DNA from: Methanobacteriota archaeon
GTDB taxonomy: Archaea > Thermoplasmatota > Thermoplasmata > UBA10834
Assembly: GCA_020725925.1 (NCBI GenBank)
Contig: DYTN01000008.1
Span: 21,704-64,057 of the forward strand
DNA length: 42,354 bases
Direction of reading: 5' to 3'
Program-made: the position numbers and the translations under genes
Shown: one piece after another, positions 23,695 through 31,026 of the stretch
Position numbering within the stretch: the stretch's first letter is position 1
How the letters are laid out: each line of letters starts with the position of its first letter
The notes under the pieces: generated by a model
The model's input: only the letters and a program-made list of their open reading frames with translations
Databases searched by the model: none
Told to the model about the DNA's origin: nothing

Positions 23695-23831
23695 GCGTAC
23701 TTCTCTGGATTCTTGTCAAAGGCCTTCTTGCAGCCGGGTGCGCAGAAGAAGAACTCCTTGCCGTTGTATGTGGACTTCCACTTGGCGGTCTTCGGGTCAA
23801 CTTCCATCTTGCATATCGGGTCTGTCGCCAT
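23691..23831 (-). CDS. YHS domain mini-protein
   Basis: This 46-residue protein, MATDPICKMEVDPKTAKWKS at its start, is a nearly bare YHS domain. C7 is in the DPICKMEVD signature, followed by a YNGKEFFFC strand with C30 and C34 in FCAPGCKKAFD. YHS and TRASH domains are related treble-clef-like metal-binding folds and occur in copper-handling proteins. ATG 23831 follows a strong GGAGGAGG. It converges on the TRASH regulator, sharing the last four bases. A metal carrier or sensor partner role is inferred from context. Confidence 0.85.
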   Translation of the reverse strand: MATDPICKMEVDPKTAKWKSTYNGKEFFFCAPGCKKAFDKNPEKYA

Positions 23832-23975
23832 GATGTTCCCTCCTCCTATCGGACTGTGGGAGCGGAGCCAGGTCTTCTCATTCGCGGGGCGCTGACAAGA
23901 ATCCAGCTCCGCTCCGCATCTGACAATATCCTGTGGGAAAGTGATATTCCTTGTGCCTTACCGCGGTCCCCCGGC

Positions 23976-24000
23976 ATCACACATGCGGCCGCAGTGTGAT
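23976..24000. promoter_or_regulatory. long palindrome upstream of thi4, candidate operator
   Basis: ATCACAC, one unpaired A, the self-complementary TGCGGCCGCA, and GTGTGAT make 12-bp complementary arms over 25 bp. It ends about 10 bp before the thi4 TATA element, overlapping where an activator or TFB-recruiting protein would bind. Confidence 0.6.
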
Positions 24001-24009
24001 AGGACAACC

Positions 24010-24017
24010 CTTATATT
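24010..24017 (+). promoter_or_regulatory. TATA box of thi4
   Basis: CTTATATT about 40 bp before ATG 24053 fits an archaeal TATA element, with a leader of roughly 13 nt. Confidence 0.6.
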
Positions 24018-24052
24018 CGGGTAGCTGGTATGCGCATTCCTGAGTCTGGTGA

Positions 24053-24847
24053 ATGCAGATGCCGATATTCGAGAAGTCGTCCGAGAGCTCCGTCACCCGT
24101 GCTATCGTCTCGCAGTTCGCGAAGGACATGGATGAGTTCGCAGAGACGGATGTCATAGTGATCGGCGGAGGCCCGAGCGGGCTCATGGCGGGCCGCGACC
24201 TGGCGCTCAAGAAGGTGAAGGTGCTGGTCGTAGAGAGGAACAACTATCTCGGCGGAGGCTTCTGGATCGGTGGTTTCCTCATGAACACCGTCACTGTCCG
24301 CGCGCCGGCCCAGAAAATACTGGACGAGCTGGAGGTCAAGTACAAGATGTTCGAGAAGGGGCTCTATATGACCCCTGGACCTCTCGCGTGCTCCAAGCTC
24401 ATAGCCGCAGCTTGCGAGGCGGGCGTGAGCATCCTCAACATGGCATCGTTCGACGACGTGGTGCTCCGGGAGAAGAACCGGGTCGCCGGGGCAGTCATCA
24501 ATTGGACTCCGGTGGGCTCGCTCCCGAGGCAGATCACCTGCGTAGACCCAGTAGCGCTGGAGTCCAAGCTGGTCATCGATGCGACTGGCCACGATGCAAT
24601 GGTCGTCAAGAAGCTCGAGGAGCGCGGGCTCATCAAGACCCCGGGATTCGGGGCCATGTGGATCGAGAAGAGTGAGGATGCCGTCGTTGAGCACAGCGGG
24701 TTCGCCCATCCAGGGTTGATCGTGACGGGCATGGCCGTCTCCACGACCTTTGGCCTGCCCAGGATGGGTCCCACATTCGGCTCGATGCTTCTCTCTGGGA
24801 GGAAGGGAGCCGATGTCGCCTACAAGTTCCTCAAGGGCAAGAAGTAG
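24053..24847 (+). CDS. thi4: thiamine thiazole synthase Thi4 (Cys type)
   Basis: The 264-residue protein makes the thiazole half of thiamine from NAD and glycine. Evidence: [18 protein letters not shown] (dinucleotide fold, 34-51), the [14 protein letters not shown] loop, the core stretch [15 protein letters not shown], and a C-terminal [24 protein letters not shown] segment. C163 sits just before VDP, where yeast Thi4 has its sulfur-donor Cys and methanococcal enzymes have His. So this resembles the Cys-containing haloarchaeal form. It was formerly annotated as ribose-1,5-bisphosphate isomerase or ribulose-bisphosphate synthase in archaea. No TPP riboswitch core is visible in its leader. Confidence 0.94.
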   Translation: MQMPIFEKSSESSVTRAIVSQFAKDMDEFAETDVIVIGGGPSGLMAGRDLALKKVKVLVVERNNYLGGGFWIGGFLMNTVTVRAPAQKILDELEVKYKMFEKGLYMTPGPLACSKLIAAACEAGVSILNMASFDDVVLREKNRVAGAVINWTPVGSLPRQITCVDPVALESKLVIDATGHDAMVVKKLEERGLIKTPGFGAMWIEKSEDAVVEHSGFAHPGLIVTGMAVSTTFGLPRMGPTFGSMLLSGRKGADVAYKFLKGKK

Positions 24848-25655
24848 TCTTCTTCGGGGAGTTCGCCTAGCCGGCCTGGAGTCCACGGCGACGAAGTACC
24901 TTCTGGGCCTTGAATCGTTCATAGGCTCGCAGTTCCCCTCTTTGTCCGTCAGGTCCGACCCGAGCGCCTTCTCGAAGCTCTCGGCAAAGGCGTCGGGAAG
25001 AATCGCCCGACAGTTCGCCGTCGCGCGAGTGAAGGACCCGGCCAGGCGAGCCCAGGGGTTCGAGCCGTTGTCCGGCGAGGTCGACTATGAGCTGAGAGTC
25101 CTAAGGAACGAGACTCGGGCATCCGGCGTCGTCTATGACGGGAGGCTTGCCCAGGATATTCTGCTACGGGCCGGCACGCTTGCGCCGAGCCGAACCGAAG
25201 CAGTGATTGTCCTCACTGACAGGTTGGTCGCCACGTTCTCTGATGACGACTTGCGCCATCACCTGAGGACGGTCGTATTCGGCTTTCCCAACATGATCTC
25301 CGTCCCAGGCATCGTGGAGGCCCCAGCGAAGCCCAGGGAGTACTATCTGATGAAGCAGGAACTGGAGATGCGTGGCGGGAGCAGCATTGACCTTGAGAAG
25401 CTGAAGTCGAGCCTCAGAGGGAGGTTCATAGACCATGATGGAGCGGAGATACCCCATGTGCTCAATGGCCTGGCTCTTCAAGCGGTTCTCTTCCACCTGA
25501 CATTGGACCCGTTCTGCGATAACAGGCGATGCAGGTTCTTCAACGCCCATTGGCAGGAGGAACTCATCGCATCCCAGGTCAAGAGCCAGCGAGTGTGCGC
25601 GCAGCACAGTCGGCTGCTGAAGACGCTGTCCAAGAGGCCCGAAGTGGCCTGGTGA
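24813..25655 (+). CDS. DUF6775-like, archaemetzincin-related protein without HExxH
   Basis: The protein of about 280 residues appears to match the archaeal DUF6775 putative metallopeptidase family (recognised from memory). [36 protein letters not shown] and [16 protein letters not shown] resemble archaemetzincin strands. The C-terminal C-x4-C ([19 protein letters not shown]) and later C-x2-H look like its structural zinc site. The expected HExxHxxGxxH zinc-protease motif is replaced by [12 protein letters not shown], so peptidase activity is doubtful. The start is uncertain: ATG 24813 overlaps the end of thi4 by 35 bp and has AAGGGAG upstream, and no ATG, GTG or TTG lies between it and the conserved part. 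It ends 6 bp from convergent carB. Confidence 0.7.
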   Translation: MSPTSSSRARSSLLRGVRLAGLESTATKYLLGLESFIGSQFPSLSVRSDPSAFSKLSAKASGRIARQFAVARVKDPARRAQGFEPLSGEVDYELRVLRNETRASGVVYDGRLAQDILLRAGTLAPSRTEAVIVLTDRLVATFSDDDLRHHLRTVVFGFPNMISVPGIVEAPAKPREYYLMKQELEMRGGSSIDLEKLKSSLRGRFIDHDGAEIPHVLNGLALQAVLFHLTLDPFCDNRRCRFFNAHWQEELIASQVKSQRVCAQHSRLLKTLSKRPEVAW

Positions 25656-25661
25656 GCCGCG

Positions 25662-28600
25662 TCAGCTGCGGCTGTGGAAATGCGAGAGCTCGTTCACGGT
25701 CATCTCCTTCTTGACCGCGTACTCCATGGCAATGACCGCTGCGCTTGCCCCTTGGATGGTCGTGAACATCGGGATCTCGAGCTCGACGGCCAGACGTCTC
25801 ATCATATACCCGTCCCTCCGGGCGCCCGAGGCCTCCGTCGGGGTATTGATGATCAGCTGCACATCGCCCGCCCTCATCAGCGAGAACGCGTCGGGGACCA
25901 TCTTCTCGCCGATCCTGTAAACCGTGGTGACGTCCATGCCGCGCGAGCGTAGCAGATCCGCGGTCCCCTTTGTGGCGTACACGCCCATTCCAACTGCCCT
26001 CAGTCGCTTGGCCAGCTTGGCCGCAGTCTGCTTGTCGGCGTCGGCGACGCTGATGTACACATTCCCCTTCTTCGGCAGCCGCTGGCCCGAGGCGACCAAG
26101 GCCTTCCACACGGCAGCGGCGTAGGTCCCGTCTATCCCCATGACCTCTCCGGTGGATTTCATCTCAGGCCCGAGGATGCTATCGACTCCGGGCAGCTTCA
26201 GGAACGGGAACACGGATGACTTGACTGCCACATGCCCGATCTTCGCCTCGTCCTTGAGCCCGAGCTCTTCCAGACTCCTTCCCAGCATGACCTTCGTCGC
26301 GACCTTGGCCAGCGGGATGCCGGTCGCCTTGGAGATCACCGGGACGGTCCTGCTCGCCCTGGGATTCGCCTCGAGCATGTAGACCTCGCCGTCCTTGCAT
26401 GCCAGCTGGAGGTTCATCAGGCCGACCGTGTTGAGCGCAAGGGCGACCTTCCTGGTGATCCTGCGGACTTCGTCAATCACTCCGGGCTCAAGGGTCTGAG
26501 GGGGCAGGACCATGGTGGCGTCTCCTGAGTGGACGCCCGCCTCCTCTATGTGCTCGAGCACGCCCCCGATGTAGACCTCCTTTCCGTCGCAGACAGCGTC
26601 GACATCGATCTCGACCGCGTGCGTGAGGTACTTGTCCACAAGGATGGGGTGCTTCTTCGAGACCTTCGCCGCGCTCTTCATGTAGGTCTCCAGTTCAGCC
26701 TCGTTGTACACGATCTCCATCGCTCTTCCGCCAAGCACGTAGCTGGGCCTGATGAGGACAGGATAGCCTATCTCTCCGGCGAGGTTCCTGACCTCCTCGA
26801 AGGAGAAGCCCGTGCCCGACCTAGGCTGCTTGATTCCCAGGTCGTCCATCAGCTTCGAGAACTTCTTCCTGTCCTCGGCCAGGTCAATTGCGTCTGGGGA
26901 TGTCCCCAGGATCCTGGTCTTCTTCCCCTTGAACTCCCTCTGAAGGGGCAGGGCGAGATTGATCGAAGTCTGGCCGCCGAACTGCAGTATGATACCATCC
27001 GCATCCTCCTTCTCTATGACGTTGAGGACGTCCTCGACCGTGATCGGCTCGAAGTACAGCCTCGAGGAGACATCGAAGTCCGTGGAGACCGTCTCAGGGT
27101 TGTTGTTCACCATGATCGCGTCGATGCCCTCTTCCTTGAGCGCGAGTGCGCCGTGCACGCAGCAGTAGTCGAACTCTATCCCCTGCCCGATCCTTATCGG
27201 ACCGGCCCCGACCACGATGATCTTCTTGTTCTTCGAGGTCCTCGCTTCGCACTCCGACTCGTATGTCGAGTAGAAGTATGGCGTCTCGGCCTCGAACTCG
27301 GCTGCGCATGTGTCCACCATCTTGAAGGTGGGCTCCAATCCAGCCGCGGCTCTGGCGCTCCTCACCGCCCGCTCGTCCCTGCCTGTGAGGGCCGCGATGT
27401 ACTCATCGCTGAACCCGAGCCTCTTGGCCTTTGCTAGGGTCTTGTCGAACCCCCTCTTGAGCTCCTCCTCAATGTCCACGACCTCCTTCATCTTGGTGAC
27501 GAAGAACGGGTCCCAGTTGGTCAGCTCGCAGACGCGTTCGACCTTCATGCCTCGCCTCAGCGCCTCCGCGATGACGTACAGCCTAATATCCGTGGCCACC
27601 GCAAGCTCCCTTCCGATCTCCTCGTCCGACCACTTCTCGGCCTCCAGACCTACCCTGTCGATCTCGAGGGACCTAACGGCCTTCAACATCGCCTCCTGGA
27701 TGTTGCGGCCGATCGCCATGACCTCGCCCGTGCTCTTCATCTGCGTCCCGAGCTTCCTGTCGACTGTCCGGAACTTGTCGAACGGCCAGCGCGGGATCTT
27801 CATCACGACATAGTCGATCGAGGGCTCGAACGCCGCGCATGTCTTGCCAGTGATGGCGTTGGGTATCTCGTCCAGCGTCCTGCCGACGGCTATCTTCGCC
27901 GCAACTCTCGCGATCGGATACCCGGTCGCCTTCGACGCAAGAGCGGAGCTCCTGGACACCCTCGGGTTCACCTCGATCACCCTGTACTCCCCCGTCTTCG
28001 GGTGCATGGCGAACTGTATGTTCGCCCCTCCCTCGATCCCCAGCGCCCTGATTATCTTGAGCGTGGACGAGCGCAGCATCTGGTGGTCCTGGTCGCTGAG
28101 CGTCTGCGCAGGGGCGACGACTATGCTCTCCCCCGTGTGGATCCCCATGGGGTCGAGGTTCTCCATGTTGCACACGATGATGCAGTTGTCTGCCGAGTCG
28201 CGCATCACCTCGTACTCGAACTCCTTCCAGCCGATCACGCTCTCCTCTATCAGGACCTGGTGTATGCGCGAGTACACGAGCCCCCTGCCAGCTATGGCTT
28301 CGAGCTCCTCCTCGTTGTACGCGATGCCGCCGCCGGTCCCCCCGAGGGTGAACGCGGGCCTGACCAGAACCGGGTACTCCCCGATCTCCTTCGCCGCACG
28401 CTTCGCCTCATCGATGGAGTTGGCGGTCTTGCTCTTCGGGATCGGCTCGTCGAGCTCGAGCATCGTCCTCCTGAAGAGCTCCCTGTCCTCTGAGAGGGCG
28501 ATGGCTCGTGGCTGGCTCCCGAGGAGCTCCACCCTGAGGCGCTCCAGGGTGCCGTTCTCCGCGAGCTCGGAGCAGAGGTTGAGTGCCGTCTGCCCGCCCA

Positions 28601-28868
28601 TGCCGGAGAGTATCCCTTGCACTCTCTCCTTCTCGATTATCTTCGTGACCATCTCGACATTCAGCGGCTCGATGTAGACGTGGTCCGCCGTCTCCTCGTC
28701 GGTCTGGATCGTGGCAGGGTTCGAGTTCACGAGGACCGTCGTGTAGCCCTCCTCTTTGAGAGACCTGCACGCCTGAGTCCCTGAGAAGTCGAACTCTGCC
28801 GCCTGGCCGATGACGATCGGCCCGGACCCTATCACCATCAGCTTCCTGAGGTCGGTGCGTTTCGGCAT
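25662..28868 (-). CDS. carB: carbamoyl-phosphate synthase large subunit
   Basis: The 1068-residue large subunit makes carbamoyl phosphate from bicarbonate, ammonia and two ATP for pyrimidine and arginine synthesis. Two homologous ATP-grasp halves are clear: LMVIGSGPIVIGQAAEFDFSG at the start and IVVGAGPIRIGQGIEFDY near the middle, with NPRVSRSSALASKATGYPIA and its counterpart NPRASRTVPVISKATGIPLA. A C-terminal MGS-like regulatory domain (GNVYISVADADKQTAAKLAKRL onward) is where effectors bind. It is not split into two genes as in some methanogens. Its ATG overlaps the carA stop by one base. Confidence 0.97.
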   Translation of the reverse strand: MPKRTDLRKLMVIGSGPIVIGQAAEFDFSGTQACRSLKEEGYTTVLVNSNPATIQTDEETADHVYIEPLNVEMVTKIIEKERVQGILSGMGGQTALNLCSELAENGTLERLRVELLGSQPRAIALSEDRELFRRTMLELDEPIPKSKTANSIDEAKRAAKEIGEYPVLVRPAFTLGGTGGGIAYNEEELEAIAGRGLVYSRIHQVLIEESVIGWKEFEYEVMRDSADNCIIVCNMENLDPMGIHTGESIVVAPAQTLSDQDHQMLRSSTLKIIRALGIEGGANIQFAMHPKTGEYRVIEVNPRVSRSSALASKATGYPIARVAAKIAVGRTLDEIPNAITGKTCAAFEPSIDYVVMKIPRWPFDKFRTVDRKLGTQMKSTGEVMAIGRNIQEAMLKAVRSLEIDRVGLEAEKWSDEEIGRELAVATDIRLYVIAEALRRGMKVERVCELTNWDPFFVTKMKEVVDIEEELKRGFDKTLAKAKRLGFSDEYIAALTGRDERAVRSARAAAGLEPTFKMVDTCAAEFEAETPYFYSTYESECEARTSKNKKIIVVGAGPIRIGQGIEFDYCCVHGALALKEEGIDAIMVNNNPETVSTDFDVSSRLYFEPITVEDVLNVIEKEDADGIILQFGGQTSINLALPLQREFKGKKTRILGTSPDAIDLAEDRKKFSKLMDDLGIKQPRSGTGFSFEEVRNLAGEIGYPVLIRPSYVLGGRAMEIVYNEAELETYMKSAAKVSKKHPILVDKYLTHAVEIDVDAVCDGKEVYIGGVLEHIEEAGVHSGDATMVLPPQTLEPGVIDEVRRITRKVALALNTVGLMNLQLACKDGEVYMLEANPRASRTVPVISKATGIPLAKVATKVMLGRSLEELGLKDEAKIGHVAVKSSVFPFLKLPGVDSILGPEMKSTGEVMGIDGTYAAAVWKALVASGQRLPKKGNVYISVADADKQTAAKLAKRLRAVGMGVYATKGTADLLRSRGMDVTTVYRIGEKMVPDAFSLMRAGDVQLIINTPTEASGARRDGYMMRRLAVELEIPMFTTIQGASAAVIAMEYAVKKEMTVNELSHFHSRS

Positions 28869-29938
28869 CAGCCGGCCTCCAGCATCTGCCTGAACCTGTC
28901 GAACAGGAAGCCCGTATCTCGCGGACCCGGGTGGACCTCCGGATGGAACTGCACAGAGAAGACCGGCAGCTCCCTGTGCCTCATGCCCTCCACGGTCCTG
29001 TCGTTCAGGTTCGTCACGGTGATTTCCAGGCCCGCATCCTCCGCCGACTCCGTGTCCACGGCGAACCCGTGATTCTGGGATGTTATGTACACGCGCCCTT
29101 CGAACTTGACGGGCTGATTGATGCCGCGATGGCCGAACTTGAGCTTGTACGTCTTAGCACCGAACATCAGAGACAGCAGCTGGTGCCCGAGACAGATGCC
29201 CATCATCGGATACTCATCTTTCAACTTCCCAAGTGTGGCGACCGTTGTTGACACCACTTCGGGATGGGCGGGGTTGCCTGGGCCGTTGGAGATGAATATG
29301 CCATCTGGTCCCAGGGCACGGATTTCTCCCTCAGGTGTGTCGAAAGGCACCTGGACGACGTTGAACCGTGTCCTCAGCTCGGCGAGTATGTTGGACTTCA
29401 TCCCGCAATCGAAGAGGGCGATGGTCTTCGCCTTCCCCTCGTCGAACCGCAGGACCTTCTCGGTGCTCACTCTGCTGACCAGGTTAGTGTCCTCCGGATG
29501 TTGCATCGACCTGACCTTCTCGAGGAGCCTGTCGGGGCTGCCCGTGCCGATGCCGCCTTTCATCGTGCCGAAGTTCCTCAGCCTGCGGATCAGGGACCTG
29601 GTGTCAATCCCAGATATCCCAGGAATTCCGTCCCGGACAAGGAGCTCATCGATCGTGAGGGAGCAGTCCCTGTGGCTCGGATGCTCGCATCTCTCCTTAA
29701 CAGCGTATCCCCACACCTGGACCCTGTCCGATTGGCTGTCGGCACTGTTCACGCCGTAGTTGCCGATCAGCGGATAGGACGCGACGAGGATCTGTCCGCA
29801 GTAGGATGGGTCGGTGAGGGATTCCTGGTAGCCGGTCATTCCCGTCGCGAAGACGACCTCGCCCAGAACCTCCTTCCTCGCCCCGAAAGCCTCTCCCTCG
29901 AAAATTGTCCCATCCTCGAGGACGAGGTAGCCCTTCAT
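28868..29938 (-). CDS. carA: carbamoyl-phosphate synthase small subunit
   Basis: The 356-residue glutaminase subunit supplies ammonia to CarB. The N-terminal domain has GEAFGARKEVLGEVVFATGMTGYQE and DPSYCGQILVASYPLIGNYG. The class I amidotransferase domain has the nucleophile in GICLGHQLLSLMFG and the His/Glu pair in SVQFHPEVHPGPRDT. ATG 29938 is preceded by a TATA-like element about 35 bp upstream, so carAB form a two-gene operon with a short leader. Confidence 0.97.
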   Translation of the reverse strand: MKGYLVLEDGTIFEGEAFGARKEVLGEVVFATGMTGYQESLTDPSYCGQILVASYPLIGNYGVNSADSQSDRVQVWGYAVKERCEHPSHRDCSLTIDELLVRDGIPGISGIDTRSLIRRLRNFGTMKGGIGTGSPDRLLEKVRSMQHPEDTNLVSRVSTEKVLRFDEGKAKTIALFDCGMKSNILAELRTRFNVVQVPFDTPEGEIRALGPDGIFISNGPGNPAHPEVVSTTVATLGKLKDEYPMMGICLGHQLLSLMFGAKTYKLKFGHRGINQPVKFEGRVYITSQNHGFAVDTESAEDAGLEITVTNLNDRTVEGMRHRELPVFSVQFHPEVHPGPRDTGFLFDRFRQMLEAG

Positions 29939-29970
29939 CTGGTACGACCTTTGCTGTATTCGGAATGGGG

Positions 29971-29978
29971 TTAAAGAA
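29971..29978 (-). promoter_or_regulatory. possible TATA box of carAB
   Basis: TTCTTTAA on the minus strand lies about 35 bp before ATG 29938, implying a leader near 10 nt. Confidence 0.45.
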
Positions 29979-30132
29979 CGTTGTTGTGGTGTCTTGGACT
30001 AATTCGGGAGGACTTATCCGACCTGGGACATTCTCATCTCTTACGCTCGGGCAGGCCGATGGAGCGTTGGTTGTCCGTCATGACCAGAACCTCGATCCGG
30101 TCGATCCCTGCGAATACCCCCATCCGTTGGTT

Positions 30133-30139
30133 CTAATAT
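30133..30139 (+). promoter_or_regulatory. possible TATA box of the 30169 gene
   Basis: CTAATAT about 30 bp before ATG 30169 would give a very short leader of only a few nucleotides. Confidence 0.45.
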
Positions 30140-30168
30140 GCGCGAAACCTCTCGGCCGATGGTAGTGC

Positions 30169-31026
30169 ATGTTCCCGAGCCACTGCAAAGAGGTGAGCGT
30201 GAAGTCGGTCGACTTCGAGCTCACTGCTGAGAACATCAAGGCGTTCCTCAAGGGCAAGCGCGCTTACATAAGGACCAGGTACTACGTGTTCAACAACGGG
30301 GACCAGTGGGCCGTTGCCCTGATAGTCCGGAGGGAGGCGAACGAGGTCCTGCAGGACATCGCCTCCGTCCACATCCTCTCCCTCCCTCACGAGACGTCCT
30401 TCGTAGGGGACCCGAACCTCGAGGTGCTCTCAGCCAGCCGCATGGGCGCCATCCGGGAGAAGGCTGGGACCAAGTGCGTGGTCGTGAAGGGAAAGGCTGA
30501 GCATGTCTCCTTCTTCATCGAGGAGCCACCCTATGAGCTCCTGGTCTTCGATGTCGTTCCTCCGAGGCCCTCCAAGCTCGTGTCATTGCTGGGTCACGTC
30601 CTCGAGACGGACCTGCAGGACATGTATGTGAAGTTCGAGGTTCAGGAGGTCGACCTGAACAGCCTCGGGGCAGGAGCGAGCGCGGGCACGGTCATGTACC
30701 CCTGCCGGGCCTCAGGGCTCACCACGGGCAGGAGGGTCCTCTATCTGGACGAGACTCCCGCCCTTGCCAAGGAGGAGGCGCGTGCCATCACCTTGGTTGG
30801 CTGCAGCCTATCCGCGCGGATATTCAAGGCGGTGTACGGCATCGAGCCGAAGCTGGTCAATATGTGCCCCAAGGACCTGCTGGGGGAAAGAGGCGTCAGG
30901 ACGCCGGTCCTCGTGAAGTGCTGCAAGGTCAGGGAGGGCTTCGAAACCGAGGGGAATATCGGTCTGGTCCCGTGGGGCGCCCGCGCAGCCGAGGTCTCCG
31001 AGGCTCTCCGGACGATCCTGCGCTAG
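30169..31026 (+). CDS. uncharacterised conserved archaeal protein, 285 residues
   Basis: I recognise this only as a type of uncharacterised protein seen in methanogens and related archaea (perhaps DUF7714), not by function. It starts MFPSHCKEVSVKSVDFELTA. The C-terminal half holds several Cys residues: TVMYPCRASGLTTG, LVGCSLSARIF, LVNMCPKDLLG and LVKCCKVREGF. It ends with GNIGLVPWGARAAEVSEALRTILR. There is no membrane segment or known catalytic motif; the C-rich second half could bind a metal or cluster. Its TAG stop shares a CTAG palindrome with the stop of the convergent PP-loop gene. Confidence 0.7.
   Translation: MFPSHCKEVSVKSVDFELTAENIKAFLKGKRAYIRTRYYVFNNGDQWAVALIVRREANEVLQDIASVHILSLPHETSFVGDPNLEVLSASRMGAIREKAGTKCVVVKGKAEHVSFFIEEPPYELLVFDVVPPRPSKLVSLLGHVLETDLQDMYVKFEVQEVDLNSLGAGASAGTVMYPCRASGLTTGRRVLYLDETPALAKEEARAITLVGCSLSARIFKAVYGIEPKLVNMCPKDLLGERGVRTPVLVKCCKVREGFETEGNIGLVPWGARAAEVSEALRTILR

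Noticed and set aside
23832-24052. TPP riboswitch before thi4
   Set aside because: I looked for the conserved CTGAGA and the ACCTGA/GGATAAT-like cores and did not find them; a DNA palindrome and TATA box explain the region better.
26529-27437. 302-residue plus-strand open frame
   Set aside because: It is antisense to carB, which has unbroken ATP-grasp motifs throughout.
28002-28677. Plus-strand open frames inside carB
   Set aside because: They overlap conserved carB codons in the opposite direction and lack promoters or protein-like composition.
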